Shown: in pieces, positions 26,667 through 35,242 of the stretch | Numbering within the stretch: the first letter of the stretch is position 1 | How the letters are laid out: each line of letters starts with the position of its first letter | DNA from: Methanolapillus africanus | GTDB lineage: Archaea; Halobacteriota; Methanosarcinia; Methanosarcinales; Methanosarcinaceae | NCBI RefSeq assembly: GCF_032714475.1 | Contig: NZ_JAWDKD010000020.1 | Coordinates: 1-64,000 of the forward strand | Length of the DNA: 64,000 nucleotides | Reading direction: 5' to 3' | Translations under genes and position numbers: made by a program | The notes under the pieces: generated by a model | What the model was told of the DNA's origin: nothing | The model's input: the letters and a program-made list of their open reading frames with translations, nothing else | Databases searched by the model: none

Positions 26667-27149
26667 ATGTCTGAAATGAAGAAAATCCTTTACATCGACA
26701 TGGACAACGTTCTTGTCGATCTCGAATCAGCGATTGAGCAGCTGGATGAGGAAACCCGGCAAAAAAGAAAAGGGAATCCGGCTGCCGGAATTTCGTCGAC
26801 CTATGATGAAATTCCTGGAATTTTCATGCTCCCAAGGCCAATGTCCGGTGCCGTTGACAGTTTTAACGTCCTTTGCGATCATTTCGACGTCTACATTCTG
26901 TCCACAGCGCCTTGGGAAAACGAAACCGCCTGGTCGGACAAACTTCTTTGGGTTAAAAAGTGGCTCGGTGACGGCGCCTATAAACGATTGATTCTGTCGC
27001 ATCACAAAAACCTGAACAAAGGCGATTTCTTGGTGGACGACCGGAGCAAAAACGGCGCCGCCGAATTTGAAGGCGAATGGATTCAGTATGGGTCGGAAAA
27101 GTTTCCGGATTGGGAAACCGTCCTCAAATATTTACTGGACCGGAAATAA
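26667..27149 (+). CDS. 5'(3')-deoxyribonucleotidase-like HAD hydrolase
   Basis: A 160-residue HAD-superfamily protein of the NT5C type. The nucleophile and general acid lie in YIDMDNVLVDL near the start, motif II in ILSTAPW, the conserved Lys in HHKNLNKGDFLVDD, and motif IV in LVDDRSKNG. This family dephosphorylates (deoxy)nucleoside monophosphates. ATG at 26667 has GGAGTG upstream. It follows mtnA by about 110 AT-rich bases. Confidence 0.87.
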   Translation: MSEMKKILYIDMDNVLVDLESAIEQLDEETRQKRKGNPAAGISSTYDEIPGIFMLPRPMSGAVDSFNVLCDHFDVYILSTAPWENETAWSDKLLWVKKWLGDGAYKRLILSHHKNLNKGDFLVDDRSKNGAAEFEGEWIQYGSEKFPDWETVLKYLLDRK

Positions 27150-27279
27150 TCAAAAATCAGGGAAAATAAAATCGGTAGGATTTAAATCGGTGGAATTTGA
27201 ATATTTGGTTCGAAAAATGGATTCGTTGAACAAGGTTTATATTGAATTTGCAGGAAATTTGATCCCAATTGTCTAAACG

Positions 27280-27289
27280 TTTATATAAG
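27280..27289 (+). promoter_or_regulatory. TATA box of the Sec61-beta gene
   Basis: TTTATATAAG lies 64 bp before the start codon. A transcript starting about 25 bp downstream would have a leader of about 40 nt including the AGGAAAGG ribosome site. Confidence 0.55.
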
Positions 27290-27352
27290 AACAGACTGTA
27301 TGGAGTAACTCTATTGCAATTTTCATTTTAAATTATATCAGGAAAGGTCATT

Positions 27353-27526
27353 ATGGCAAAAGGTAAAGGAAACGGTCTTCAGTCCTCCGCAGGACTCATG
27401 AGATACTACGACGCGGACAAAAAATCAATCACCATCAAACCGCAATATGTTTTAATTGCAGGTATTGTCATTGCGCTCGTTATTTTGGCAATTTCTTACT
27501 TCTACGGCACCTGGCCGCTTAAATAA
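27353..27526 (+). CDS. Preprotein translocase subunit Sec61-beta
   Basis: A 57-residue tail-anchored subunit of the SecYE-beta translocon. It starts MAKGKGNGLQSSAGLMRYYD, the characteristic archaeal Sec61-beta N-terminus, and has one C-terminal membrane helix (YVLIAGIVIALVILAISYF). It is short enough to be missed by length cut-offs. A ribosome site AGGAAAGG lies eight bases before the ATG. A hairpin terminator follows the stop. secY and secE are not in the window. Confidence 0.93.
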   Translation: MAKGKGNGLQSSAGLMRYYDADKKSITIKPQYVLIAGIVIALVILAISYFYGTWPLK

Positions 27527-27560
27527 CCGGATAATTTATTATCCGTTCTCTTCTTTTTTT
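27526..27560 (+). terminator. Terminator after the Sec61-beta gene
   Basis: CGGATAA and TTATCCG pair around TTTA (27528-27545), followed by a T/C-rich tract. Confidence 0.75.
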
Positions 27561-27607
27561 ATTTTTGTTCCGTTGTTCTATTTTGTTTTCATTTTTTCTT
27601 AGCGATC

Positions 27608-28430
27608 AGCATGCGCGCAAAAATTCCTACGCTTTGCTTCGGAATTTTTCAATGGCGGTTGGAGTTTGTTTCTATTGAGTTCGCTGCGCGAATGGCTCCC
27701 TTTGGTCGCTAAGGTTTGTTTCATTTTATTAACATTTCAAGCAAACCATCCCGCAAAATCAGACGCTTTGCGTCTGTATTTTGCGGATTCCCATCAGTAA
27801 GATACATTCCAATTTATAGTACGGATTGCACCTGCAGATTGCTATTTTAAAATTTCAGTTTGCACCTGCAGGTGACTGTTTTTAGATTTCAGTTTGCACC
27901 TGCAGGTGACTGTTTTTAGATTTCAGTTTGCACCTGCCGTTTCCAACAATACAGTTGTTACTTGATACCGCTATGCACCCGCTGTTTCTAACAATACAGT
28001 TGTTACTTGGTACCGTTATGCACCTACTGTTTCCAACAATATACTTGTTGCTTGATACCGTTTTGCATCTACTGTTTCTAACAATACACCTATTGCTTGG
28101 TACCGTTTTGCACCTGCCATTTCTAACAATACACCTATTACTTGGTACCGTTACGTATCAACCGTTTCTAACAATACAGTTGTTCACTTGTTCCAATCTG
28201 TACCTGCAGTATCTATTCCAATCCCAATTGCGTGCGGTATCCGCTTAAACAGGCGCGATACGCGCCTGTTTAAGCGGGATGGTTTGCTTGGGATTATGAA
28301 AAAAGAAGATTTCAAATTAAAAAATAAAACGAAAAACAGATCCGTACCCAAAAAAACAATATAAAATCCACCCATGGTTTTTGAAATCCAAAAGAGAATG
28401 TGTCGCAATAACGCGCGCGCCGGCAGCGCA
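27608..28430 (-). repeat. Composite palindromic element, copy 6
   Basis: Reverse orientation. Double-hairpin module 27608-27717; AAGCAAACCATCCCG and hairpin 27751-27786; three 34-bp units (TTGCACCTGCAGGTGACTGT) 27815-27945; five or six 45-bp units 27945-28200 containing TAACAATACA and ACTTGGTACCGTTATGCACC; hairpin 28241-28277 with the variant core CAGGCGCG/CGCGCCTG; then a 120-bp T-rich spacer and the GC-rich motif 28400-28430. From the 45-bp units to the GC motif it is a close inverted counterpart of copy 8. Confidence 0.87.
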
Positions 28431-28466
28431 AAAAGAAAAAAGACGAAAATAAAATCGAAGCGGCGG

Positions 28467-29813
28467 TTAGCCGTTCGCTTCCTTTTTGTCTTTTGCGCGC
28501 TTCGCGAGTCCAATCGCACACGCTTTTGATTTTTCGATCACTTCGTTTTCATTCATGGAAAGCACCAAATAATCTTCCATCAAAATTTTTCCGTCCACGA
28601 TCATCGTTTTGACGTCGCTGCCGGCCGCCGAATACACAAGGTGGGAATACGCGTCAAAAATCGGCGTCGCGTTGGCTTTTTTGGTGTCGACGACAATGAG
28701 GTCGGCTTTGTTGCCGGCTTTAAGGGCGCCTGTTTTTTTGTCAATGACTTTCGCGCCGTTTCGGGTCGCCATTTCCACAACCGCCTTGGCCGGGAGCGCT
28801 TCCGGGTCCGTTGTCACCAATTTTTGAAGCAGAGCTGCCGTTTTCATTTCCTCAAACATGTTGAGATTGTTGTTCGAGGCGCAGCCATCCGTCCCAAGCG
28901 CCACGTTGACGCCCGCGTCCAGCATTTTCTGAATCGGCGCGGCGCCGGATGATAATTTCATGTTGCTGATCGGGTTGTGGGAAACCGTGACGCCTTTTTC
29001 AGCGAAAAGCTTGATGTCGCCGTCCGACATCCAAACACAGTGGGCGGCCAAAACGTCGACGCCGGCCGTCAAGTCGTCGCCTTTTGTGTTCCAGAAATTG
29101 ACGGAATCCAAATGGTGAACCGAACAGACGCCGTAATTCTTTTTCATCGTATTGAGTTCGTCTTCCGTTTCCAGAACGTGAATATGAACACCGACGCCGT
29201 CGCGTTCGGCGGCTTTTTTGGCTCTGGCGATAAATTCTTTGGAGCATGTGTTCGGTGCGTGCGGACCGTACATCGTTGTAATCCGCCCATTGGCTTTTCC
29301 TTGCCATTCTTTGACCAACCGCTCGCCTTTGATGAGTTCGCTGTTGCCGCGTTCTTCATCGAAAAGTTCGATCATGCCGTACGAAAGACAGCCCCGGATG
29401 CCGGCTTTTTCAACCGCTTTCGCCGTTTCGTCCATAAAAAAATACATGTCGCAAAACGCCGTCGTTCCGGAACGGATCATTTCAAGGCAGCCGAGCATGG
29501 ATCCCCAATAAACGTCCTCGGCGGTCAGTTCCGCTTCCGCCGGCCAAATCTCTTTTTGAAGCCAATCCGACAGCACCATATCGTCCGCGTAGCCGCGCAG
29601 AAGCGTCATACCGAGGTGCGTGTGCGTGTTGGACAAGCCGGGCATCACAATGTTTCCCTCAGCGTCAATCGTTTTGTCAAAAAAGCCGGACGGATTTCCG
29701 TCGCTGACCTTTGTGATCAAATCGTTTTCAATGACAACATATCCGTTTTGAATTTCCGTACGGTTGTCGTCCATCGTTAAAATATGTGCATTTTTGATGA
29801 GAATACGAGACAT
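28467..29813 (-). CDS. 5'-deoxyadenosine / S-adenosylhomocysteine-type deaminase (amidohydrolase)
   Basis: A 448-residue amidohydrolase (TIM-barrel, zinc). Metal ligands are in MPGLSNTHTHLGMTLLRG, the distal His in HIHVLETEDE, VLAAHCVWMSD, and the Asp in ALGTDGCASNNNLNMFEEM. In methanogens such enzymes deaminate 5'-deoxyadenosine, methylthioadenosine and S-adenosylhomocysteine to their inosine forms, replacing nucleosidase-based salvage. AGGAGAT places the start at 29813, six codons into a longer open frame. The unlinked but nearby mtnA could use the pentose phosphate produced later in the same route. Confidence 0.9.
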   Translation of the reverse strand: MSRILIKNAHILTMDDNRTEIQNGYVVIENDLITKVSDGNPSGFFDKTIDAEGNIVMPGLSNTHTHLGMTLLRGYADDMVLSDWLQKEIWPAEAELTAEDVYWGSMLGCLEMIRSGTTAFCDMYFFMDETAKAVEKAGIRGCLSYGMIELFDEERGNSELIKGERLVKEWQGKANGRITTMYGPHAPNTCSKEFIARAKKAAERDGVGVHIHVLETEDELNTMKKNYGVCSVHHLDSVNFWNTKGDDLTAGVDVLAAHCVWMSDGDIKLFAEKGVTVSHNPISNMKLSSGAAPIQKMLDAGVNVALGTDGCASNNNLNMFEEMKTAALLQKLVTTDPEALPAKAVVEMATRNGAKVIDKKTGALKAGNKADLIVVDTKKANATPIFDAYSHLVYSAAGSDVKTMIVDGKILMEDYLVLSMNENEVIEKSKACAIGLAKRAKDKKEANG

Positions 29814-29831
29814 AAAGCCATCTCCTGACAA

Positions 29832-30081
29832 ATAATCGAAATATAGATCTCTAAAATATAGATGCTTGTTATGAATCCTATATTTTAATAATATTTCGAA
29901 CGATAAAAATGAATAAAAAATAAAATGAATGAAAAATAAAAAATAAATGAAAATAAAATGAATGAAAATAAAATGAATGAAAATAAAATGAATGAAAATA
30001 AAATGAATGAGATGAAAATGAATGAGATGAAAATGAATAATACATTCATATTAAAAATAATTCAAATGTCAAAAATGAGAT
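29832..30081. repeat. AT-rich intergenic region with short tandem repeats
   Basis: From about 29904 to 30050 the plus strand repeats units of 15 bp close to AAAATGAATGAAAAT, later drifting to ATGAATGAGATGAAA. No gene is visible. The repeat lies between the deaminase promoter and the terminator of the aEF-1-beta operon. Confidence 0.6.
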
Positions 30082-30112
30082 AAAAAAAGGCAATTTGACA
30101 TTGCCTTTTTTT
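30082..30112 (-). terminator. Terminator of the aEF-1-beta operon
   Basis: AAAAAAAGGCAA and TTGCCTTTTTTT form a long stem with a 7-nt loop. It would work on both strands; on the minus strand it follows the aEF-1-beta stop by about 20 bp. Confidence 0.8.
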
Positions 30113-30131
30113 CGAAACGATCAAACTCAAA

Positions 30132-30401
30132 TTAAAGTCTGTCCATTTCCATAATTTGGATGCCGGCGACGCCCGGGGTGCTTTCATAAGCGGCCTCGAC
30201 GCCTTCCGTTCCGCCCTCGCCGTCTTCGACGATAACGGTCACGATCAATGCCTTCAAACCGAAAGCAATCGGTTGTTCAACGATTTCTCCGTTGACCTTG
30301 GCTCCGGCCGGGGTGACTTCTCTTAATTTTTGTTTCAATGCGTTCAGGTCTGTTTCGACATTTTCCGGCATAACTTTAATGGTTGCTGCGACACCGCTCA
30401 T
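30132..30401 (-). CDS. Elongation factor 1-beta (aEF-1-beta)
   Basis: Guanine nucleotide exchange factor for aEF-1-alpha. The 89-residue ferredoxin-like domain is normal for archaea and shows AATIKVMPENVETDLNALKQ at the start, IAFGLKALIVTVIVED in the middle, and the IQIMEMDRL end. AAGGTGA precedes the ATG at 30401 and the GTG at 30410 overlaps that site, so ATG is chosen. It lies about 50 bp downstream of a zinc-ribbon gene, the same pairing seen in other Euryarchaeota. Confidence 0.93.
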   Translation of the reverse strand: MSGVAATIKVMPENVETDLNALKQKLREVTPAGAKVNGEIVEQPIAFGLKALIVTVIVEDGEGGTEGVEAAYESTPGVAGIQIMEMDRL

Positions 30402-30449
30402 ATATTTCACCTTCTTTGGTTTTATAATTTTAATTTTCGGATGGATCGG

Positions 30450-30611
30450 TTACGGGCCGACGAATCCGCATTGGCATTCGTACAAGTTGCCGAGAACACG
30501 GCAGGCTTGGCATCTTCCGATTGCTTCGCCGCATTTCGGGCAGGGGAACCGGACGCTTCCTTCTTCGACAAGACTGATTTGACAGGTGTTACAGTTATCG
30601 GTTTTTTTCAT
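30450..30611 (-). CDS. Small zinc-ribbon protein (HVO_2753 family)
   Basis: A 53-residue protein with four Cys pairs: CNTC, CPKC(G), CQAC and CQC(G), forming two zinc ribbons, ending YECQCGFVGP. It matches the HVO_2753-type zinc-finger proteins described in haloarchaea, which are encoded next to aEF-1-beta. The function is unsettled; RNA or ribosome association is plausible. GAGGAA precedes the ATG. The gene is too short for usual cut-offs and probably shares a transcript with aEF-1-beta. Confidence 0.9.
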   Translation of the reverse strand: MKKTDNCNTCQISLVEEGSVRFPCPKCGEAIGRCQACRVLGNLYECQCGFVGP

Positions 30612-30857
30612 AGGTATTCCTCAATCTTTATTTTATGATAAAAGTAAAAACAAACATCAATTGTTTGATTAATATCCGTAGGATAGGACAAAATGAAATG
30701 TAGTCTGCTTACAGCAAACCTACATTTAACTTTTATGCATGAAATGACGGATTTATGAAGTCTTGAAGTGTCTTCAAAAGAATATAAATGTTTTTATCAA
30801 ACATCGTCCGCAATTTCGGACTTTTTAGACTTTATATCCGACCTCATATCCATGATC

Positions 30858-32861
30858 TCAAATTTTGTTTTCGGCAAACCCTTCCACAATCACGTTAATT
30901 TGAACCGGCGGCCGTTTTGGGTCCGAAATCAGTTCTTTGATTTTGGTTTTGAACGCAACATCCGCCTCTGCAATCTTATTCTCTTTCATGTATTTGAGAA
31001 TATCATTTTTGGAATAGGTTTCAGCGTAATAAATCGCGTCCTGCTTGACGGAAAATGTTTTTTCGCCTTCGGTCGTATTAAATATGAAACTTTTTTCTTT
31101 GTATCCGGATTCGTCTTCCTTCGCCTGAACTTCAATTTGAATTTCCATCCGTTTCGCCAGCTTTCCGGCCAAACACCCAACAGCGTTTCCGACGGCAAAA
31201 TGGTCCGGCGCGATGATTTCGGCGTCAATACATTCGGACAGTTCCTTTATGAAACAGCGCACGGGCGCGCCGATGAGCACGACCGGAATGTCGATTTTAA
31301 ACCGCAGGAATTTTTTGCCGGCATCGTTGGTGTCCGTCTTTTCATATTGATTTTTCTGCGCTTCTTTGTCCAAAAAGGCGTCCAATTCGTCTCTGGAAAA
31401 CGTGTCATCCATAAAGTAAACAAGTTCCCGCGCCATGGTTCGTGCGAATTTCTTTTTGAGATTTTGACACAAATCCTCTTTGGTGGTGTTGAGCAGGTCC
31501 GCCATGATTTTGGCGCCGGTTGCGGCAGCTTCCGTATTCCACTCAATGTAGTCGCCCGTCACGTGAAGAATGTCGGTCGGCGTGAGCCCGATCACTTGAA
31601 CCAGCCGCTTGTTGACAAGATTTTCAATCATGTCAAACGGTATGTAGTCCGACTCCCATGCCAAGTCGCCCAAAAAGCGGGGGTGGTCTCCGATTTTGTC
31701 ATATGTTTTCATTTCTTCGGCGGACAAATTCGACGGCGAATATCCGCTTTTCATAATCATCGTCGTCGGCTGGACAAATTCGTTGAGCAACTGATTGTGG
31801 GAAACCCAGTGGGTTTTAATGGTGTCCAGAATTTCCGGAAACATTTCAGCGGCCCGGCAGAGCGGAATGACGCGCCTTGGTCCGATTTTAATGTTCCGGA
31901 ATCGGGCGTCTTGAACGGATTCGGCGCCGAACCAAATGTGGCTGTCGCCGCCCATGGCGGTCGTTTCCATTTGAATGGCCCGGACTTTTGTCCGCCAGCC
32001 GCCGACGGTTGCGCCCAAATCCGAAATTTTCGGAATCTGATCAATAATCATCGACACATCTGTACTGGTTCCGCCGACGTCGATTGCAATACACGTATCT
32101 TTGCCGGACAAGAACGCAGCACCAAGAACGCTGGCCGCCGGTCCTGAGAAGATGGTTTCCACCGGTTTTTCCATGACTTCGGAAAACATGGCGACGGCGC
32201 CGTTACATTTCAGCATCGTGGTTTTAACGTCCATGCCGCGGTTTTTTGTCTCCAAAAGAATTGCATCCAAAAACTTCTTTGCAATCGGAAGCAATGACGC
32301 ATTCAGGTACGCGGTGATGCCGCGCTCATACGCCCCGAGTGCCTGGGCGAGTTCGTGTCCGCAGACGACCGGGTAGCCGGTCAGCTCAGTGATTCTCTTT
32401 TTCACGCGCAGTTCATGGTCCGGATTTAAAATGCTGTAAAAAGCGGAAACGGCAAAGGCTGATACGCAGTCTTTCATCTTGAGGACGTACTCCTCAATGG
32501 CGACCATGTCCAATTCTTCGTTTTCCTTGCCGAGGTAATTGTGTCCGCCGGTCACGACCACGCAGTTATCCTTCAAATGTTCCGGCACTTTTTGCGTGCC
32601 GACGAGAATGAGTGCGACAGGCGCCCCGTTTTTCTCAAGAATGGTGTTGGTGGCAAACGTCGTCGACACCGACAGCAGTTTGACTTGTTTCAGATTTGCC
32701 GGATTGAGTTTGTCAAGAACGGCCGAAATGCCGCCGAGCGGATCCGGGTAGGTTGTCAGCGCTTTGTCAGATTCGAGAATGCTCCGGCTGTCCAAATCGA
32801 CGATGGCGGCGTCCGTGTATGTGCCGCCGGCATCGATTCCTAAACTTAAACTTGTTTCCAA
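30858..32861 (-). CDS. Hydantoinase/oxoprolinase family protein
   Basis: A 667-residue protein of the hydantoinase A/ATP-dependent oxoprolinase family. Both ATP-binding motifs of the ASKHA fold are visible: GIDAGGTYTDAAIVDL at the N-terminus and IDVGGTSTDVSMIID at about 295. STTFATNTILEKNG and FSGPAASVLGAAFL are also typical. Methanogens carry a conserved stand-alone version of unknown substrate; no hydantoinase B partner is present. The start is TTG at 32861 with a GGGGGA site seven bases before it. The C-terminal 150 residues (after about 500) are more charged and may be lineage-specific. Confidence 0.88.
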   Translation of the reverse strand: METSLSLGIDAGGTYTDAAIVDLDSRSILESDKALTTYPDPLGGISAVLDKLNPANLKQVKLLSVSTTFATNTILEKNGAPVALILVGTQKVPEHLKDNCVVVTGGHNYLGKENEELDMVAIEEYVLKMKDCVSAFAVSAFYSILNPDHELRVKKRITELTGYPVVCGHELAQALGAYERGITAYLNASLLPIAKKFLDAILLETKNRGMDVKTTMLKCNGAVAMFSEVMEKPVETIFSGPAASVLGAAFLSGKDTCIAIDVGGTSTDVSMIIDQIPKISDLGATVGGWRTKVRAIQMETTAMGGDSHIWFGAESVQDARFRNIKIGPRRVIPLCRAAEMFPEILDTIKTHWVSHNQLLNEFVQPTTMIMKSGYSPSNLSAEEMKTYDKIGDHPRFLGDLAWESDYIPFDMIENLVNKRLVQVIGLTPTDILHVTGDYIEWNTEAAATGAKIMADLLNTTKEDLCQNLKKKFARTMARELVYFMDDTFSRDELDAFLDKEAQKNQYEKTDTNDAGKKFLRFKIDIPVVLIGAPVRCFIKELSECIDAEIIAPDHFAVGNAVGCLAGKLAKRMEIQIEVQAKEDESGYKEKSFIFNTTEGEKTFSVKQDAIYYAETYSKNDILKYMKENKIAEADVAFKTKIKELISDPKRPPVQINVIVEGFAENKI

Positions 32862-33260
32862 TTTGAGTCCCCCAATAAAAAAAGAAAATAAGGTTTGTTG
32901 ATTCTGATTATTTTAAAAAACGAAATGAATCTTCACGATAAGTTGTTCTTTTAATGCATGGAATACTAATAAAGTAAACCGATTAAAAAATAATAATAGT
33001 CTTTGTTTTTTTCGGGCGGCTGAATTCTAATCGAATTCTGAAATGCCGATCAATACCAATTTTATTTAATTTTTATTTAATTTTATCTAATTTTTATTTA
33101 ATTTTTATTTAATTTGCTTGATTTTGATTTAATTTCGGATCAATTTCCGTAAAATCTTATTGAATTTTATATGCTCGGATTGAATCTTTTTAATTTGAAT
33201 CTTATTTGAATATTAATTGAATATTAATTGAATAATAAAAAAGGTTGAAAAATAAAAAGA
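32862..33260. other. Divergent AT-rich intergenic region with ATTTAATTTTT repeats
   Basis: No gene is visible. Between 33060 and 33125 an 11-12 bp unit, TTTTTATTTAA, repeats about six times; 33180-33240 carries a second set of TTGAATATTAA repeats. The region contains promoters for the hydantoinase-like gene and for the NDP-sugar synthase gene. Confidence 0.5.
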
Positions 33261-33270
33261 ATTTATAAAC
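33261..33270 (+). promoter_or_regulatory. TATA box of a leaderless NDP-sugar synthase gene
   Basis: ATTTATAAAC is centred 26 bp before the ATG at 33292 and no ribosome site lies between. Initiation about 25 bp downstream of the box would place the 5' end at or next to the start codon. Confidence 0.6.
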
Positions 33271-33291
33271 ATTGACACTGTTGTCTTTGGC

Positions 33292-34467
33292 ATGAAAGCA
33301 TGTATTATGTGCGGCGGGACCGGAACGCGTCTTCGCCCGTTAACTTTCCGGCGTCCGAAGCCGTCTATTCCGATTTTGAACAAACCGTCCGTTCTTCATT
33401 TGATTGAGCATTTGGCCAACGAAGGCTTTAACGACATCATTTTGACGCTCGGCTACATGGGCGACGAAATCGAAAAAGAGTTGGGCGACGGCAGCGTTTA
33501 CGGCGTTCACATTGATTACGTTTATGAAAAAACAAAGCTCGGCACCGCCGGCAGCGTCAAGAACGCGCAGGAATTGATCGGCGACGAGCCTTTTATCGTT
33601 CTGGGCGGCGACCACGTGATGACGCTCAACCTGCGGGAAATGTACCGCTTCCACCAGCAAAACGACGCCCTCGTCACGATCGGCCTCCTGTCGATTGACG
33701 ACCCGCGCGAATTCGGTATTGCGGACATGGCGATTGACAACCGGATTCTGCGTTTCTTTGAAAAACCCAAGCCGGGAGAAATTTTCAGCAACCTCGCCAG
33801 CACCGGTATTTATGTGTGCAGCCCGGAAATTTTCAATGAAATTCCTAAAGATCAGAAATACGATTTTGCCAAGGATTTGTTCCCCAAAATGCTGGCCAAT
33901 GACGATCGGATCAATGGCGTTTTGGTTCGCGGCAAATGGACGGACGTCGGCAGCGCCGTCGCCTACCGCGCCGCTCAAAAATGGATGCTTGACGACATGT
34001 CGGAAACAATTCTTGAAGGCGAATTTGAGTCCAGCGGCAAAATTCTCGGTCCGATTCGCGTCGGAACGGACGTTTCCATCGGCAAAAACTCATCCGTCGT
34101 CGGCCCCGTCATCATCGGCGAAAACACCAAAATCGGCGAACGCGTCCTTGTCGGTCCGTATTCCGTGATCGGTTCCAACTGCACCATCGGAAACGACGTG
34201 AAAATCCTCGCCTCCTACGTTTTTGACGGCACGAGAATCGGCGACAGAACAACACTTTCAGGTGCGATTGTCGATATTGACGCCAAAATCGGTGCCGATT
34301 GCAGCATCGAAAACGGAACCATTATCGGCCCGGACGCTAAAGTCGAAGGCGGCACCACCATCCACTCCGGCGTCAAATTGTGGCCGGAAGTGGTGATTCC
34401 GAAAAATACGCACGTGACGGAAGATGTTTTGAATGAAAAATATGATTCTCAAGTGAATGGGTCTTAA
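33292..34467 (+). CDS. NDP-sugar synthase (mannose-1-phosphate guanylyltransferase-like)
   Basis: A 391-residue two-domain nucleotidyltransferase. The catalytic domain has CGGTGTRLRPLTFRRPKPS (nucleotide-binding loop and Lys), KLGTAGSVKNA, the metal-binding GGDH, and FFEKPKPGE. From about residue 245 a left-handed beta-helix of hexapeptide repeats follows (IGKNSSVVGPVIIGENTKIG). Such archaeal enzymes make GDP-mannose or dTDP/UDP-glucose for surface glycans; the exact sugar cannot be read. The transcript looks leaderless. The stop codon is immediately followed by a composite repeat. Confidence 0.92.
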   Translation: MKACIMCGGTGTRLRPLTFRRPKPSIPILNKPSVLHLIEHLANEGFNDIILTLGYMGDEIEKELGDGSVYGVHIDYVYEKTKLGTAGSVKNAQELIGDEPFIVLGGDHVMTLNLREMYRFHQQNDALVTIGLLSIDDPREFGIADMAIDNRILRFFEKPKPGEIFSNLASTGIYVCSPEIFNEIPKDQKYDFAKDLFPKMLANDDRINGVLVRGKWTDVGSAVAYRAAQKWMLDDMSETILEGEFESSGKILGPIRVGTDVSIGKNSSVVGPVIIGENTKIGERVLVGPYSVIGSNCTIGNDVKILASYVFDGTRIGDRTTLSGAIVDIDAKIGADCSIENGTIIGPDAKVEGGTTIHSGVKLWPEVVIPKNTHVTEDVLNEKYDSQVNGS

Positions 34468-34468
34468 A

Positions 34469-34973
34469 AAAAATTCCTCGCTTTGCTCGGAATTTTTCAA
34501 GGGCGGTGGGAGTCTGAATCTATTAAGTTCGCTTCGCGAACGGCTCCCTTCGGTCGCTATTTTCTTTTTTTGTTTTTTGGCGGGCAGCTGCGCGCGCGTT
34601 ATCGCGACACATTTTCTTTTTGCTTTTTTAAAACACGACCACTATTTTTATAGATGTCAAGCAAACCATCCCGATTAAATCAGACGCAATTGCGTCTGAT
34701 TTAATCGGAATCCGATGATTAAGATTGGATACAGTGGCAGTGGGTATAATTGGAACAAGATTCATCTGTATTGTTGGAACAGGCAGGTGCAATCTGAACT
34801 AAAAATAGAAAACGGAAGGTGCAACCAGAACAGTCACCCGTAGGTGCAATCTGAATTAAAAAATAGAAAACTGTAGATGCAACTCAGTATTTACAAATCA
34901 GAACGTATCTTGCCAATGGAAATCCGCAAAATACAGACGCAAAGCGTCTGATTTTGCGGGCCGGTTTGCTCGA
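34469..34973 (+). repeat. Composite palindromic element, copy 7
   Basis: Begins one base after a stop codon. Double-hairpin module 34469-34563 (CTTTGCTCGG, then AAGTTCGCTTCGCGAAC and CTCCCTTCGGTCGC); GC-rich motif 34580-34611; GATGTCAAGCAAACCATCCC and hairpin 34671-34708 (ATTAAATCAGACGC arms); degenerate internal repeats 34735-34915 including TGTATTGTTGGAACAG; right hairpin 34924-34959 followed by GGCCGGTTTGCTCG. A fragment CAGTTTGCTTGAATCGG trails beyond it. Confidence 0.87.
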
Positions 34974-35088
34974 ATCAGTATAAGAGTTACAATTCAGTTT
35001 GCTTGAATCGGAAAAAAATTCATTGTCTTACGCAAACTTTAAGAATAATCCGACACTTAGGTTTGATTCACTTTGTTTTGTTCATTCT

Positions 35089-35171
35089 GCGGAGGTAGCC
35101 GAGTGGCCAAAGGCGATAGGTTCAGGGCCTATTCGTGTAGACGTTCGTGGGTTCAAATCCCATCCTCCGCA
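35089..35171 (+). tRNA. tRNA-Leu(CAG)
   Basis: Class II tRNA with long variable arm. Acceptor GCGGAGG/CCTCCGC, anticodon stem ATAGG/CCTAT with loop TTCAGGG (anticodon CAG), T arm with GTTCAAATC, and discriminator A at 35171. CCA is not encoded. Confidence 0.94.
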
Positions 35172-35242
35172 TTGTTTTTCTTTTTGATATTTATTGCTTT
35201 AATCCATTATTTTTAATTTCATTTATTAAACGGCGGTTTTTG

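Noticed and set aside
27945..28200. CRISPR array
   Set aside because: The units are direct tandem repeats without unique spacers, and no cas gene is near.
27928..28248. Open frame with repeated TVMHLLFLTI-type peptides on the plus strand
   Set aside because: It is the translation of in-phase 45-bp non-coding repeats of composite element 6, without ribosome site, and different frames are open in copy 8.
30768..32147. 459-residue plus-strand open frame
   Set aside because: Antisense to the hydantoinase-like gene with no recognisable domain.
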